Source: IMCC26077 sp964561165 (GTDB taxonomy: Bacteria; Actinomycetota; Actinomycetes; Nanopelagicales; Nanopelagicaceae). Taken from it: a DNA stretch of 10,376 nt. The notes beneath the pieces are model-generated. The model saw nothing but the letters and a program-made list of their open reading frames with translations. It was not told the origin of the DNA and did not search any database. Below are positions 1 through 8,113 of this stretch, in pieces. Positions within the stretch are counted from its first letter, which is position 1. Every line of letters starts with the position of its first letter. The stretch lies in contig CAZLOJ010000039.1 of NCBI GenBank assembly GCA_964561165.1, positions 1 to 10,376 of the forward strand, given 5' to 3'. A program made the position numbers and the translations under genes.

Positions 1-47
1 TCCGCACCCCATAGATGGCCGCTACCGGTCATCGCCATGGAGTAAAT

Positions 48-53
48 AAGGAG
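48..53 (+). promoter_or_regulatory. Ribosome binding site of hppA
   Basis: AAGGAG lies five bases before the ATG at 59 and fixes this start. The 58 bases before the gene contain no promoter I can defend; the true promoter probably lies left of the window edge. Confidence 0.75.
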
Positions 54-58
54 TATCT

Positions 59-2317
59 ATGACTTCCACTGTTCAGGTGGCCGGCTCAAACCTGACCCTC
101 GCTTATGCAGTTCTTGCAATCGCAATTGCTGCCTTAGCCGTTGCCTTTGGGCTGCGCGCTCGGGTTCTTGCCGCAAGCGAAGGAACCGAAAAGATGAAGG
201 AGATCGCAGCTGCAGTCCAAGAGGGCGCAGCCGCATATCTCACACGTCAATTTCGCACGCTTTCGATTTTCGTAGGAATCGTCTTCTTCCTACTGCTCGC
301 CCTTCCGGGCGATGGTGATGTTCGAATCGGACGTTCAATCTTCTTCCTCGTTGGTGCAGGGTTCTCTGCATTCGTTGGTTATCAAGGAATGTGGCTTGCT
401 GTTCGCGCGAACGTACGTGTAGCTGAAGCAGCACGCGACGGAAGTGCAGAGCGATCGGTACAGATTGCATTCCGCACTGGCGGCGTCGTAGGTATGTTGA
501 CTGTTGGTCTTGGTCTTGCAGGAGCAGCTCTTGTCGTTGTTCTCTACAAAGCAGATGCACCTTCAGTTCTTGAAGGATTTGGTTTTGGCGCTGCAATGCT
601 CGCGATGTTCATGCGCGTTGGTGGCGGTATCTTCACTAAGGCTGCCGATGTCGGAGCAGACCTTGTAGGTAAAGTCGAACAGGGAATTCCAGAGGATGAT
701 CCTCGTAACGCAGCAACAATCGCAGATAACGTTGGCGATAACGTAGGCGACTGCGCTGGTATGGCTGCAGATCTCTTTGAGTCTTATGCGGTAACTCTCG
801 TTGCAGCGCTAATTCTTGGACGCGCTGGATTCGGCGATAGCGGATTGATCTTCCCGCTCATTGTTCCTGCAATTGGCGTTCTCACTGCAGTACTTGGAAT
901 CTTCCTTACTCGCCTTCGCCCGACAGATAAGAATGCAATGAGCGCAATTAATCGTTCATTCTTCATGTCAGCGATTGTCAGCGCGATTCTCGTAGCGTTT
1001 GCAACGTTTATCTATCTGCCAAGCAGCTTCTCACAATTCGCTAACGTCTCACCAGAGATCGCTGGCGCAAGCGGTAATCCACGAACACTGGCGCTTGGTG
1101 CAGTACTCATTGGAATCGTCCTTGCAGCTGCTATTCAAGTTCTCACTGGCTTCTTCACTGAAGTTGGTCGCCGTCCAGTAAATGATGTTGCTGCTTCGTC
1201 ACAAACTGGCGCTGCAACTGTCATTCTTGCCGGTATCTCGGTTGGCTTTGAATCTGCTGTCTATTCAGCGCTTCTTATCGCCGCGGGTGTATTTGGCGCT
1301 TATCTACTAGGCAATGGCATCGTCGTACTTTCACTCCTAGCAGTTGCGCTCGCCGGTTGTGGCTTGTTAACAACAGTCGGAGTCATTGTTGCGATGGATA
1401 CATTCGGACCTATCTCTGATAACGCACAAGGCATTGCTGAAATGTCCGGCGATGTTCATGGTGAAGGCGCAAAGATCCTCACCTCACTTGATGCTGTCGG
1501 AAATACGACAAAGGCAATTACCAAGGGAATCGCAATTGCAACCGCTGTTCTTGCTGCAACTGCGCTCTTTGGATCCTTCACCGATGCAATCAAGCATGCT
1601 GTAGAAGAGAGCGGTAAGAGCGTGGCAAATCTTGGCGTTGAGTTCTCCGGAATTCTCAACGTTGCCGATCCTCGCAATCTCGTCGGCCTCATAATCGGCG
1701 CAGCAGTGGTCTTCCTATTCTCTGGCCTCGCAGTCAACGCGGTATCGCGCGCTGCTGGTGCAGTGGTGATGGAAGTTCGTAACCAATTCAAACTTCATCC
1801 TGGAATCATGAACGGAACTGAGAAGCCTGAGTACGGTCGCGTTGTCGATATCTGTACTCGCGACTCACTCCGTGAGCTTGCAACTCCAGGACTCCTTGCA
1901 GTCCTTGCACCAATTTCCGTTGGATTCGGTCTTGGCGTTGGCGCGCTCGGCGCGTACCTTGCTGGCGCAATTGGAACGGGAACGTTGATGGCGGTATTCC
2001 TTGCTAACTCAGGTGGCGCATGGGATAACGCGAAGAAGATGGTCGAAGATGGCGTCTACGGCGGCAAGGGCTCACCGGCTCACGCTGCAACCGTTATCGG
2101 CGACACAGTCGGCGATCCATTCAAAGACACTGCAGGTCCTGCAATCAACCCACTTATCAAGGTTATGAACTTGGTAGGTCTGCTTGTTACGCCAGCAATC
2201 GTCGGACTCACACTGGATGAGAATGACACCGCACGAATTGGAATCGCGCTGCTCTCCCTTGCCGTGATTATCTTCTCACTCGTGCGTAGCCGTCGTAAGG
2301 CAACTGCGCTCGTATAA
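59..2317 (+). CDS. hppA: K+-independent membrane-bound proton-pumping pyrophosphatase (H+-PPase)
   Basis: Hydrolyses cytoplasmic pyrophosphate and uses the energy to pump protons across the membrane. The 752-residue length and the many hydrophobic helices fit the family (usually about 650-800 residues). Visible signatures: DVGADLVGK starting at D197, PEDDPRN at 211-217, the Asp-rich DNVGDNVGD at 223-231, ANSGGAWDN from A649 and GDTVGDPFKD at 681-690; these supply the Mg-PPi-binding Asp, Lys and Asn residues. The subtype motif GNTTKAIT begins at G481 and has Lys485 and Thr488. In this family Lys/Thr at these sites marks K+-independent pumps, while Ala/Gly marks K+-dependent ones. The ATG is supported by AAGGAG at 48-53, five bases upstream. 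The gene is followed by a 55-base spacer and topA. It is expected to clear PPi from nucleic acid synthesis. Proton rather than Na+ transport is inferred from the Lys signature. Identification is very secure. Confidence 0.97.
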   Translation: MTSTVQVAGSNLTLAYAVLAIAIAALAVAFGLRARVLAASEGTEKMKEIAAAVQEGAAAYLTRQFRTLSIFVGIVFFLLLALPGDGDVRIGRSIFFLVGAGFSAFVGYQGMWLAVRANVRVAEAARDGSAERSVQIAFRTGGVVGMLTVGLGLAGAALVVVLYKADAPSVLEGFGFGAAMLAMFMRVGGGIFTKAADVGADLVGKVEQGIPEDDPRNAATIADNVGDNVGDCAGMAADLFESYAVTLVAALILGRAGFGDSGLIFPLIVPAIGVLTAVLGIFLTRLRPTDKNAMSAINRSFFMSAIVSAILVAFATFIYLPSSFSQFANVSPEIAGASGNPRTLALGAVLIGIVLAAAIQVLTGFFTEVGRRPVNDVAASSQTGAATVILAGISVGFESAVYSALLIAAGVFGAYLLGNGIVVLSLLAVALAGCGLLTTVGVIVAMDTFGPISDNAQGIAEMSGDVHGEGAKILTSLDAVGNTTKAITKGIAIATAVLAATALFGSFTDAIKHAVEESGKSVANLGVEFSGILNVADPRNLVGLIIGAAVVFLFSGLAVNAVSRAAGAVVMEVRNQFKLHPGIMNGTEKPEYGRVVDICTRDSLRELATPGLLAVLAPISVGFGLGVGALGAYLAGAIGTGTLMAVFLANSGGAWDNAKKMVEDGVYGGKGSPAHAATVIGDTVGDPFKDTAGPAINPLIKVMNLVGLLVTPAIVGLTLDENDTARIGIALLSLAVIIFSLVRSRRKATALV

Positions 2318-2372
2318 ATGACTCTCTCGTATCTTTGATACTGAGTGAATTGCTAGAGCCGGGGAGGTAAAC
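2318..2372 (+). other. hppA-topA intergenic spacer with a bulged hairpin
   Basis: The spacer contains an inverted repeat at 2326-2345: CTC-GTATC, loop TTT, then GATAC-T-GAG, that is 8 base pairs with one bulged T. No T-run follows, so it is not a classical intrinsic terminator. It could attenuate read-through from hppA or be fortuitous. TATCTT (2330-2335) fits the loose actinobacterial -10 pattern TANNNT but has no convincing -35 partner. Whether topA has its own promoter here cannot be decided from the sequence. Confidence 0.35.
2361..2367 (+). promoter_or_regulatory. Strong ribosome binding site that decides the topA GTG start
   Basis: GGGGAGG sits five bases upstream of the GTG at 2373. 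Its strength and spacing support GTG as the true start. The encoded N-terminus MAKKKTLVIVESPAKAKK also matches the usual beginning of bacterial TopA. Confidence 0.8.
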
Positions 2373-4952
2373 GTGGCTAAGAAGAAAACGCTAGTCATCG
2401 TTGAATCCCCGGCAAAGGCAAAGAAAATCGGGAGCTTTCTCGGTAGCGATTATGTAGTCGAGGCAAGCCTTGGCCATATTCGCGATTTGCCCCAACGCGC
2501 TGCAGATATCCCCGCCGATGTGAAAAAAGAGAAGTGGGCTAAAGAGGGCGTTAATGTCGATAAGGATTTCGAACCGCTCTATGTGATTAACCCCGACAAG
2601 AAGAAGAAAGTCTCTGAACTCAAGGCGCTTTTAAAAGATGCTGATGAACTCTTTCTTGCGACAGACGAAGATCGCGAAGGCGAAGCGATTGCGTGGCATT
2701 TACTTGAAATTCTCAAACCAAAAGTCCCTGTGCGACGAATGGTCTTTCATGAGATTACGAAAGATGCAATCCTTGCGGCAGCAAGTGACACCCGCGAATT
2801 AGATCAAAGACTTGTCGATGCGCAAGAAACCCGGCGCATCTTGGATCGGTTATATGGATATCGGCTCTCTCCCGTGTTGTGGAAGAAAGTCATGCCACGA
2901 ATCTCAGCTGGACGAGTGCAATCCATCGCGATGCGTCTTGTGGTTGAGCGAGAACGTGAACGGCAAGCATTCGTGGCATCAGATTGGTGGGATATCACTG
3001 CACATTGTGCACTTGGTTTTAACGCACGTTTATTGACCCTTGATGGTGCAAAACTCGCCGCCTCGAGTGATTTTGATGCGAACGGAAAAGTAAAAGATAA
3101 ATCCACATCTATGTGGTTGAAAGAACAGGAAGCCCTTGCTGTTGTTGATTCACTAGAAGGTTGCCAATTGACTGTTAAGTCAACGGAAGAATCACCTCGA
3201 AGTGAGAAGCCAAAAGCGCCGTTCACGACATCCACGTTGCAACAGGATGCTGGAAGTCGTTTAGGGTGGGGTGCGCAGTTGACGATGCGCGTTGCGCAAC
3301 GTCTCTATGAGAATGGGTACATCACTTATATGCGTACCGATTCAGTGACGTTGGCACCATCGGCAATTGAATCTGCTCGTACTGCAGTTAAGTCTTTGTA
3401 TGGCGCTGAATATCTTCCTGATTCACCGCGGATGTACACCGGAAAGACGAAAAACGCGCAAGAGGCGCACGAAGCAATCCGTCCTGCAGGCGATATTTTC
3501 AAGACGCCAGGTGAATTAGCGAAAGAACTAACTCGCGAAGAGTTCTCGCTCTATGACCTGATCTGGAAGCGAACTATTGCCTCACAGATGGCAGATGCGA
3601 AAAAAATGCAGATGCGCGTGGATCTAGAAACAAAGACTAAAGATGGAAAAATCGCAGGATTTCGTGCTAACGGTTCGGTTGTTACCTTCCCTGGCTATCT
3701 CGCTGCGTACGAAGAGATTGTCGATGATAAGAGCGCAGATCTTGATGGCGAAGTTGAGATGAGATTGCCACCAATGACGAGCGGTGATGTCATGGCTGTA
3801 ACGCGTTTTGTGGGCGAGGGACATCAAACAAAGCCTCCGGCTCGCTATACCGAACCTTCGCTGGTGAAGAAGCTAGAAGAACTTGGCGTTGGCCGACCCT
3901 CCACCTTTGCGAGCACGATCCAGACGATTCAAGATCGCGGGTATGTGGCAAAACGTGGTCGTGCCCTGATCCCGTCGTTCTTAGCATTCTCTGTCACTGG
4001 ACTGTTAGAACAACATTTTCCGCGGTTGATTGATTATGACTTCACAGCCAGTATGGAAGAAGACCTCGACAAAATTGCACTTGGTGAAGAGAACCGAGTT
4101 GCATGGTTGAAACGCTTCTTCTTCGGTCATGATGGAATCCCAGGTTTGGCCGAGATGACAGATGACCTCGGCGCTATTGATGCACGTGAAGTTAACACGA
4201 TGAATTTGGGCGACGGTATAGAAATCCGTGTTGGACGTTATGGCGCATATTTGCAAAAAGGAGAGGGTGAAAATCGCATCATTGCGAATATTCCTGAAGA
4301 TCTCGCGCCAGATGAACTTAACCTTGCAAAAGCACACGAATTATTCGCACGACCTTCTGGTGAGCGCCAACTAGGTGTACATCCTGAGTCCGAATTACCG
4401 TTGGTAGCAAAGACCGGTCGCTTTGGTCCGTACATCGTTGAAGTACTTCCGGAAGATACGCCGAAGGTAAAAGGCAAAGCGCCAAAACCTCGCACGGCAT
4501 CACTCTTCTCGACTATGTCGCTAGACACCGTAACGATTGATGATGCGTTAAAGCTCTTTGGATTACCTCGCGTTGTTGGAGTAGATCCCAACACCAGCGA
4601 GGAAATCACGGCACAGAATGGACCCTATGGTCCGTATTTACGGCGTGGTAAAGATTCACGGCAATTAGCAAGCGAAGATCAGATATTTACCTGCACACTC
4701 GACGAGGCACTGGAACTTTACGCGCAACCAAAACGTCGCGGTCGTGGCGTTGCAAAAGGTCCGCTTAAGGATCTTGGTCCAGATCCTGTCACTGGGAAAT
4801 CAATCCTGGTTAAAGATGGAAAATTTGGTACATACGTCACTGATGGTGAGACAAATGCAACCTTGCGCCGTGGCGATATCGTGGAGTTACTGACATTGGA
4901 GCGGGGTATGGAGTTACTTGCAGAAAAGCGCGCTCGCGCTACTCAAGACTAG
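2373..4952 (+). CDS. topA: DNA topoisomerase I (type IA)
   Basis: Relaxes negative supercoils by transient single-strand cleavage through a 5'-phosphotyrosine link. The N-terminal Toprim domain begins at about residue 5 with VIVESPAKAK (catalytic Glu11) and holds the metal-binding Asp98, Asp100 and Glu102 in TDEDREGE. The active-site motif YMRTDS places the nucleophile at Tyr319 with Arg321, the same numbering as the E. coli enzyme from my memory. The cleavage/strand-passage core runs to about residue 570. The C-terminus carries at least four TopoI C-terminal repeats, near residues 613, 682, 749 and 814, each with a GR/KFG-Y or GPYGPY core. There are no Cys4 zinc fingers. At 859 residues it is shorter than the mycobacterial and Streptomyces enzymes (over 900) and ends in KRARATQD, without their long Lys-rich tail. 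It starts an apparent operon with MFS-tmk and holB. Confidence 0.98.
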   Translation: MAKKKTLVIVESPAKAKKIGSFLGSDYVVEASLGHIRDLPQRAADIPADVKKEKWAKEGVNVDKDFEPLYVINPDKKKKVSELKALLKDADELFLATDEDREGEAIAWHLLEILKPKVPVRRMVFHEITKDAILAAASDTRELDQRLVDAQETRRILDRLYGYRLSPVLWKKVMPRISAGRVQSIAMRLVVERERERQAFVASDWWDITAHCALGFNARLLTLDGAKLAASSDFDANGKVKDKSTSMWLKEQEALAVVDSLEGCQLTVKSTEESPRSEKPKAPFTTSTLQQDAGSRLGWGAQLTMRVAQRLYENGYITYMRTDSVTLAPSAIESARTAVKSLYGAEYLPDSPRMYTGKTKNAQEAHEAIRPAGDIFKTPGELAKELTREEFSLYDLIWKRTIASQMADAKKMQMRVDLETKTKDGKIAGFRANGSVVTFPGYLAAYEEIVDDKSADLDGEVEMRLPPMTSGDVMAVTRFVGEGHQTKPPARYTEPSLVKKLEELGVGRPSTFASTIQTIQDRGYVAKRGRALIPSFLAFSVTGLLEQHFPRLIDYDFTASMEEDLDKIALGEENRVAWLKRFFFGHDGIPGLAEMTDDLGAIDAREVNTMNLGDGIEIRVGRYGAYLQKGEGENRIIANIPEDLAPDELNLAKAHELFARPSGERQLGVHPESELPLVAKTGRFGPYIVEVLPEDTPKVKGKAPKPRTASLFSTMSLDTVTIDDALKLFGLPRVVGVDPNTSEEITAQNGPYGPYLRRGKDSRQLASEDQIFTCTLDEALELYAQPKRRGRGVAKGPLKDLGPDPVTGKSILVKDGKFGTYVTDGETNATLRRGDIVELLTLERGMELLAEKRARATQD

Positions 4953-4953
4953 G
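4951..4953 (+). promoter_or_regulatory. Weak ribosome binding site overlapping the topA stop; decides the MFS-tmk start
   Basis: The frame opens with TTG at 4956 and has an ATG two codons later at 4962. The only Shine-Dalgarno-like bases are AGG at 4951-4953, overlapping the topA TAG stop. Spacing is 2 bases to the TTG (too close) and 8 to the ATG (good), so I place the start at 4962. Translation is probably coupled to topA. Confidence 0.45.
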
Positions 4954-4961
4954 CTTTGGCC

Positions 4962-6953
4962 ATGGAGCCAACACTGCAGGGTGATATACGAGGTGTCCTT
5001 TCGATAAAGCCATTTCGAAAACTATGGCAATCGATGGCCTTCTCAAGTTTGGGTGATTGGCTTGGCCTACTTGCAACAACCGCGCTCGCACAACAATTAG
5101 CTGGTGGTGACTATGCGAAGGCGAACTTCGCTATCGCAGGTGTATTTATCTTCCGATTACTGCCATCAGTGTTCCTCGGGCCGCTAGCAGGTGTGATTGC
5201 AGATCGTTTTGATCGTAAGCGAACAATGATTGTCTGTGACATATTGCGTGGCGTTATATTTGCGACAATTCCTATTGTTGGAAGTTTGCTCTGGCTCTAC
5301 ATTGCAACAATTCTCATTGAATCAATCACACTCTTCTGGTCGCCAGCCAAAGAAGCTTCAGTGCCAAATCTTGTGCCGCGCAATCATTTAGAAAGCGCGA
5401 ATCAGGTGAGCTTGCTTGCCGGCTATGGAACAGCGCCAATCGCTGCATTGCTCTTTACATTCTTAGCAGTCTTCAATTCTGCCCTAGCAACGGGAATTCC
5501 ATTCTTTAAGAGCAATCCTGTAGATATGGCGTTATACATAAATGCGGCGAGCTTCCTCTACAGCGCTCTTGTCATAGCAAAAATACAGATACCGCGTACA
5601 CCCGCAGAAAAAGGTGAAGCGCAGGTAGGAATTATTCGATCACTTCTCGATGGTTGGAAGTTTGTCGGGAAATCGAAGAACATTCGCGGACTAGTCCTAG
5701 GCATGCTCGGAGCCTTCATTGCTGCAGGCGCAGTAATTGGGCTTGCTCGAACATTTGTGGGTGATCTTGGTGGCGGTGAAGCTGCTTATGGAATCTTGTT
5801 TGGCGCTGTTTTTACGGGATTAGCGCTTGGAATTGCATTTGGTCCCAAGATATTCGCGCAATTCTCGCGGAAGAGATTATTTGGTGCATCGCTTTCAATG
5901 TCAGGAATCATGCTCGCGATTCTCGCATTGATTTCAAACCTCGTACTTGCCATATTCATCGTCACAATTTTAGGATTTTTTGCCGGCATTGGTTGGGTAT
6001 CCGGTTTTACCATGCTTGGTTTAGAAGTTGAGGATTCAAAGCGTGGTCGCACCTTCGCATTCGTGCAATCGCTCATCCGAATCACGCTGGTACTTGTCCT
6101 CGCAGTGGCACCAATTATCGCGGCTGCGATAGGCGAACATACTTACCGGTTCCGGCAAAGTGTTTTGGAATATAACGGCGCATCAGTAACGCTGTTAATT
6201 GCCGGAGTGATTGCCACAATCGTTGGCGTCATTTCATTCCGACACATGGATGATCGCAAGGGCGTTTCCATCTTTAGCGATATTGCCGCGGCGCTTCGCG
6301 GTGAACTTGGAGTGCGAAATACCTTCTCCGCGACAGGTTTATTCATAGCCTTCGAAGGTGGCGAAGGAGCAGGCAAATCTACGCAAGTAGTGAAGTTACG
6401 TGAAGCGCTCGAAAAGTTGGGCGAAAATGTAGTTGTTACTCGTGAGCCTGGCGGTACGCAGCTGGGGAGAAAATTACGCGAGATTCTGCTGAGCAATGAG
6501 ACTGGAACCATCGCACCACGAAGCGAAGCGCTCCTTTATGCTGCAGATCGCGCGCATCACGTGGAGAGCGTGGTGAAGCCGGCGCTACTTGAGGGTGCAA
6601 TCGTAATCACCGATCGGTATATGGATTCTTCGATTGCTTATCAAGGTGGCGGTCGAGTCCTTGCGCCACAAGAGATCGCGCGGATCTCGCGATGGGCGAC
6701 AGATAGCCTTACTCCATCACTTACAGTTCTCCTTGATGTTCCTGCGGAGATAGCCTTCAAGCGCTTCGCCGATCGAGACCGGTTAGAGAGCGAGCCGCTT
6801 GCCTTCCACGAGCGGGTGCGCACCACTTTCCTTGAGTTGGCAGCATTCTCCCCAGATCGATATCTGGTCATTGACGCCACTGATTCAATTGAGAGAATTG
6901 CTGAACAGGTCCTAGCGAGAGTGCAGAGCCTCTTAGCCAATCGGAGGAAGTAA
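4962..6953 (+). CDS. tmk: Fused MFS-type membrane protein and thymidylate kinase (dTMP kinase)
   Basis: One uninterrupted 663-residue frame with two parts. Residues 1 to about 426 form a polytopic membrane domain of MFS type, with many hydrophobic helices and the loop 2-3 signature ADRFDRKR (Asp81 to Arg87). Its substrate is unknown. After a linker of about 34 residues, a complete thymidylate kinase begins near Leu460. It has P-loop EGGEGAGKST (465-474), DRY at 551-553 and YQGGGR just after it for dTMP binding. A type II style LID follows, with Arg in RDRLESEPLAF and no basic residue replacing Gly in the P-loop. The kinase phosphorylates dTMP to dTDP, an essential step to dTTP, and the fusion would place it at the inner membrane face. 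No stop, frameshift or well-placed internal start separates the halves. Such MFS/dTMP kinase fusions are annotated in other Actinobacteria, Streptomyces included (from memory). An alternative start is TTG 4956. The kinase assignment is secure; a transport function is not shown. Confidence 0.93.
   Translation: MEPTLQGDIRGVLSIKPFRKLWQSMAFSSLGDWLGLLATTALAQQLAGGDYAKANFAIAGVFIFRLLPSVFLGPLAGVIADRFDRKRTMIVCDILRGVIFATIPIVGSLLWLYIATILIESITLFWSPAKEASVPNLVPRNHLESANQVSLLAGYGTAPIAALLFTFLAVFNSALATGIPFFKSNPVDMALYINAASFLYSALVIAKIQIPRTPAEKGEAQVGIIRSLLDGWKFVGKSKNIRGLVLGMLGAFIAAGAVIGLARTFVGDLGGGEAAYGILFGAVFTGLALGIAFGPKIFAQFSRKRLFGASLSMSGIMLAILALISNLVLAIFIVTILGFFAGIGWVSGFTMLGLEVEDSKRGRTFAFVQSLIRITLVLVLAVAPIIAAAIGEHTYRFRQSVLEYNGASVTLLIAGVIATIVGVISFRHMDDRKGVSIFSDIAAALRGELGVRNTFSATGLFIAFEGGEGAGKSTQVVKLREALEKLGENVVVTREPGGTQLGRKLREILLSNETGTIAPRSEALLYAADRAHHVESVVKPALLEGAIVITDRYMDSSIAYQGGGRVLAPQEIARISRWATDSLTPSLTVLLDVPAEIAFKRFADRDRLESEPLAFHERVRTTFLELAAFSPDRYLVIDATDSIERIAEQVLARVQSLLANRRK
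6943..6948 (+). promoter_or_regulatory. Ribosome binding site of holB, inside the end of tmk
   Basis: GGAGGA lies four bases before the ATG at 6953, within the last codons of tmk. With the TAATG stop-start overlap it supports coupled translation and fixes the holB start. Confidence 0.75.
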
Positions 6954-8113
6954 TGACGGCACTCTTTGGCGACATCATCGGCCAAGAGCGTGCTGTTGAG
7001 ATACTTCAGAAAGCAGTTGTAGCTGCACACGCGCGTGATGGTTCGCAATCGATGGTGCAATCATGGCTATTCACTGGCCCCCCAGGTTCTGGTCGTTCTC
7101 ATGTTGCGCTCGCATTTGCTGGAGCGCTGTTATGCGATGCAGGGGGGTGCGGCAGCTGTCACTCCTGCCATCTCGCAAAGCGGGGTTCGCACCCAGACCT
7201 CGAAGTAATTCGCACTGAAGGTCTTTCACTAAAGATTGACGAGGTGCGCGAAATAATCGCGCGCGCATCATGGGAACCGAGTTCGAGCCGTTTTCGAGTA
7301 GTAGTGATTGAAGATGCTGAGCGATTGACCGAAAGTGCAGCAAATGCACTACTCAAAGCAATTGAAGAGCCAGGAGTACGCACGCTCTGGCTATTGTGTT
7401 CGCCAACAGTCGAAGATGTTCTTCCCACGATTCGCTCCCGTTGTCGACAGATTGCATTAGTCACCCCGAGTACAGCAGCTGTTGCAGCGTTACTCATCCG
7501 AGAAGAGAGCGCTCCAGCTGAAATTGCTGAGTTTGCTGCGCGCGCTAGTCAGGGTCACATTGGTCGTGCGCGCTTTTTAGTTAAGGAGCCGGAATCACGA
7601 GCTCGCCGCGATGAGGTCATCACATTCGCACTTGAGTTATCCGATGTTGCAGGAGCGATGGCAGGTGCGGCGCGAGTGATGGAGATTGCTGGCCTTGAAG
7701 CTGCAAGTGAAGCCAGCGAACGAGATGAGATTGAGCGGGAAGAATTAGCGACTGCGCTCGGCGCGGGAGGAAGTGGCAAAGGAACGCCAAGCGGATCCAG
7801 CAAGGCGCTCAAAGATCTCGAGAAAGAACAGAAATCTCGAGTTACCCGGGCAACTCGAGATTCAATCGATCGAGCCCTATTAGATATTGCAACTGCCTAC
7901 CGTGATGTGCTTTCGCTACAGATGGGGGCTTCAGGCGGACGAGAATTAATCAATGAACACTTACGCGGCGAAATTGAAAAACGCGCTGCAAGCAGCGACT
8001 CTGAGAGTGTCATGAGACGCTGGGAAGAGATCATGGCTACTCGCCGTACCTTGAAATTCAACGTAGCCCCACTCCTTGCGCTCGAAGCGCTTTTTCTGAA
8101 AGTTCGCTTTTAA
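6953..8113 (+). CDS. holB: DNA polymerase III delta' subunit (clamp loader)
   Basis: A AAA+ family subunit of the clamp loader that puts the beta sliding clamp onto primed DNA. The N-terminus (FGDIIGQERAVEIL) and the P-loop region GPPGSGRSH at 42-50 fit DnaX/HolB proteins. The Walker A Lys is replaced by Arg48, which points to the non-hydrolysing delta' subunit rather than the ATPase DnaX. A zinc module with Cys61, Cys66, Cys69 and Cys72 follows, then a Walker B-like stretch VVVIEDAERL, NALLKAIEEP and the conserved SRC motif at 162-164 (Ser-Arg-Cys). A low-complexity Gly/Ser-rich linker near residues 264-282 precedes a helical C-terminal collar region. The 386-residue length suits actinobacterial delta'. 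It overlaps tmk by one base, and its stop directly abuts the next ATG. Confidence 0.94.
   Translation: MTALFGDIIGQERAVEILQKAVVAAHARDGSQSMVQSWLFTGPPGSGRSHVALAFAGALLCDAGGCGSCHSCHLAKRGSHPDLEVIRTEGLSLKIDEVREIIARASWEPSSSRFRVVVIEDAERLTESAANALLKAIEEPGVRTLWLLCSPTVEDVLPTIRSRCRQIALVTPSTAAVAALLIREESAPAEIAEFAARASQGHIGRARFLVKEPESRARRDEVITFALELSDVAGAMAGAARVMEIAGLEAASEASERDEIEREELATALGAGGSGKGTPSGSSKALKDLEKEQKSRVTRATRDSIDRALLDIATAYRDVLSLQMGASGGRELINEHLRGEIEKRAASSDSESVMRRWEEIMATRRTLKFNVAPLLALEALFLKVRF

Noticed and set aside
1456..1791. Reverse-strand frame of 111 codons inside hppA
   Set aside because: It is fully antisense to conserved H+-PPase motifs, has no ribosome binding site context, and its composition is typical of a shadow frame.
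4005..4609. Reverse-strand frames of 110 and 123 codons inside topA
   Set aside because: Both are antisense to the TopA core and C-terminal repeats, overlap each other, and show no recognisable domain.
6143..6511. Reverse-strand frame of 122 codons across the MFS-Tmk junction
   Set aside because: I checked it as a possible sign that the fusion is really two genes. The forward frame is continuous here and encodes both the last membrane helix and the Tmk P-loop, so the reverse frame is a shadow.
7133..7171. Cysteine cluster as evidence of a separate zinc protein or redox system
   Set aside because: Four closely spaced cysteines after the P-loop are the normal zinc module of DnaX/HolB proteins.
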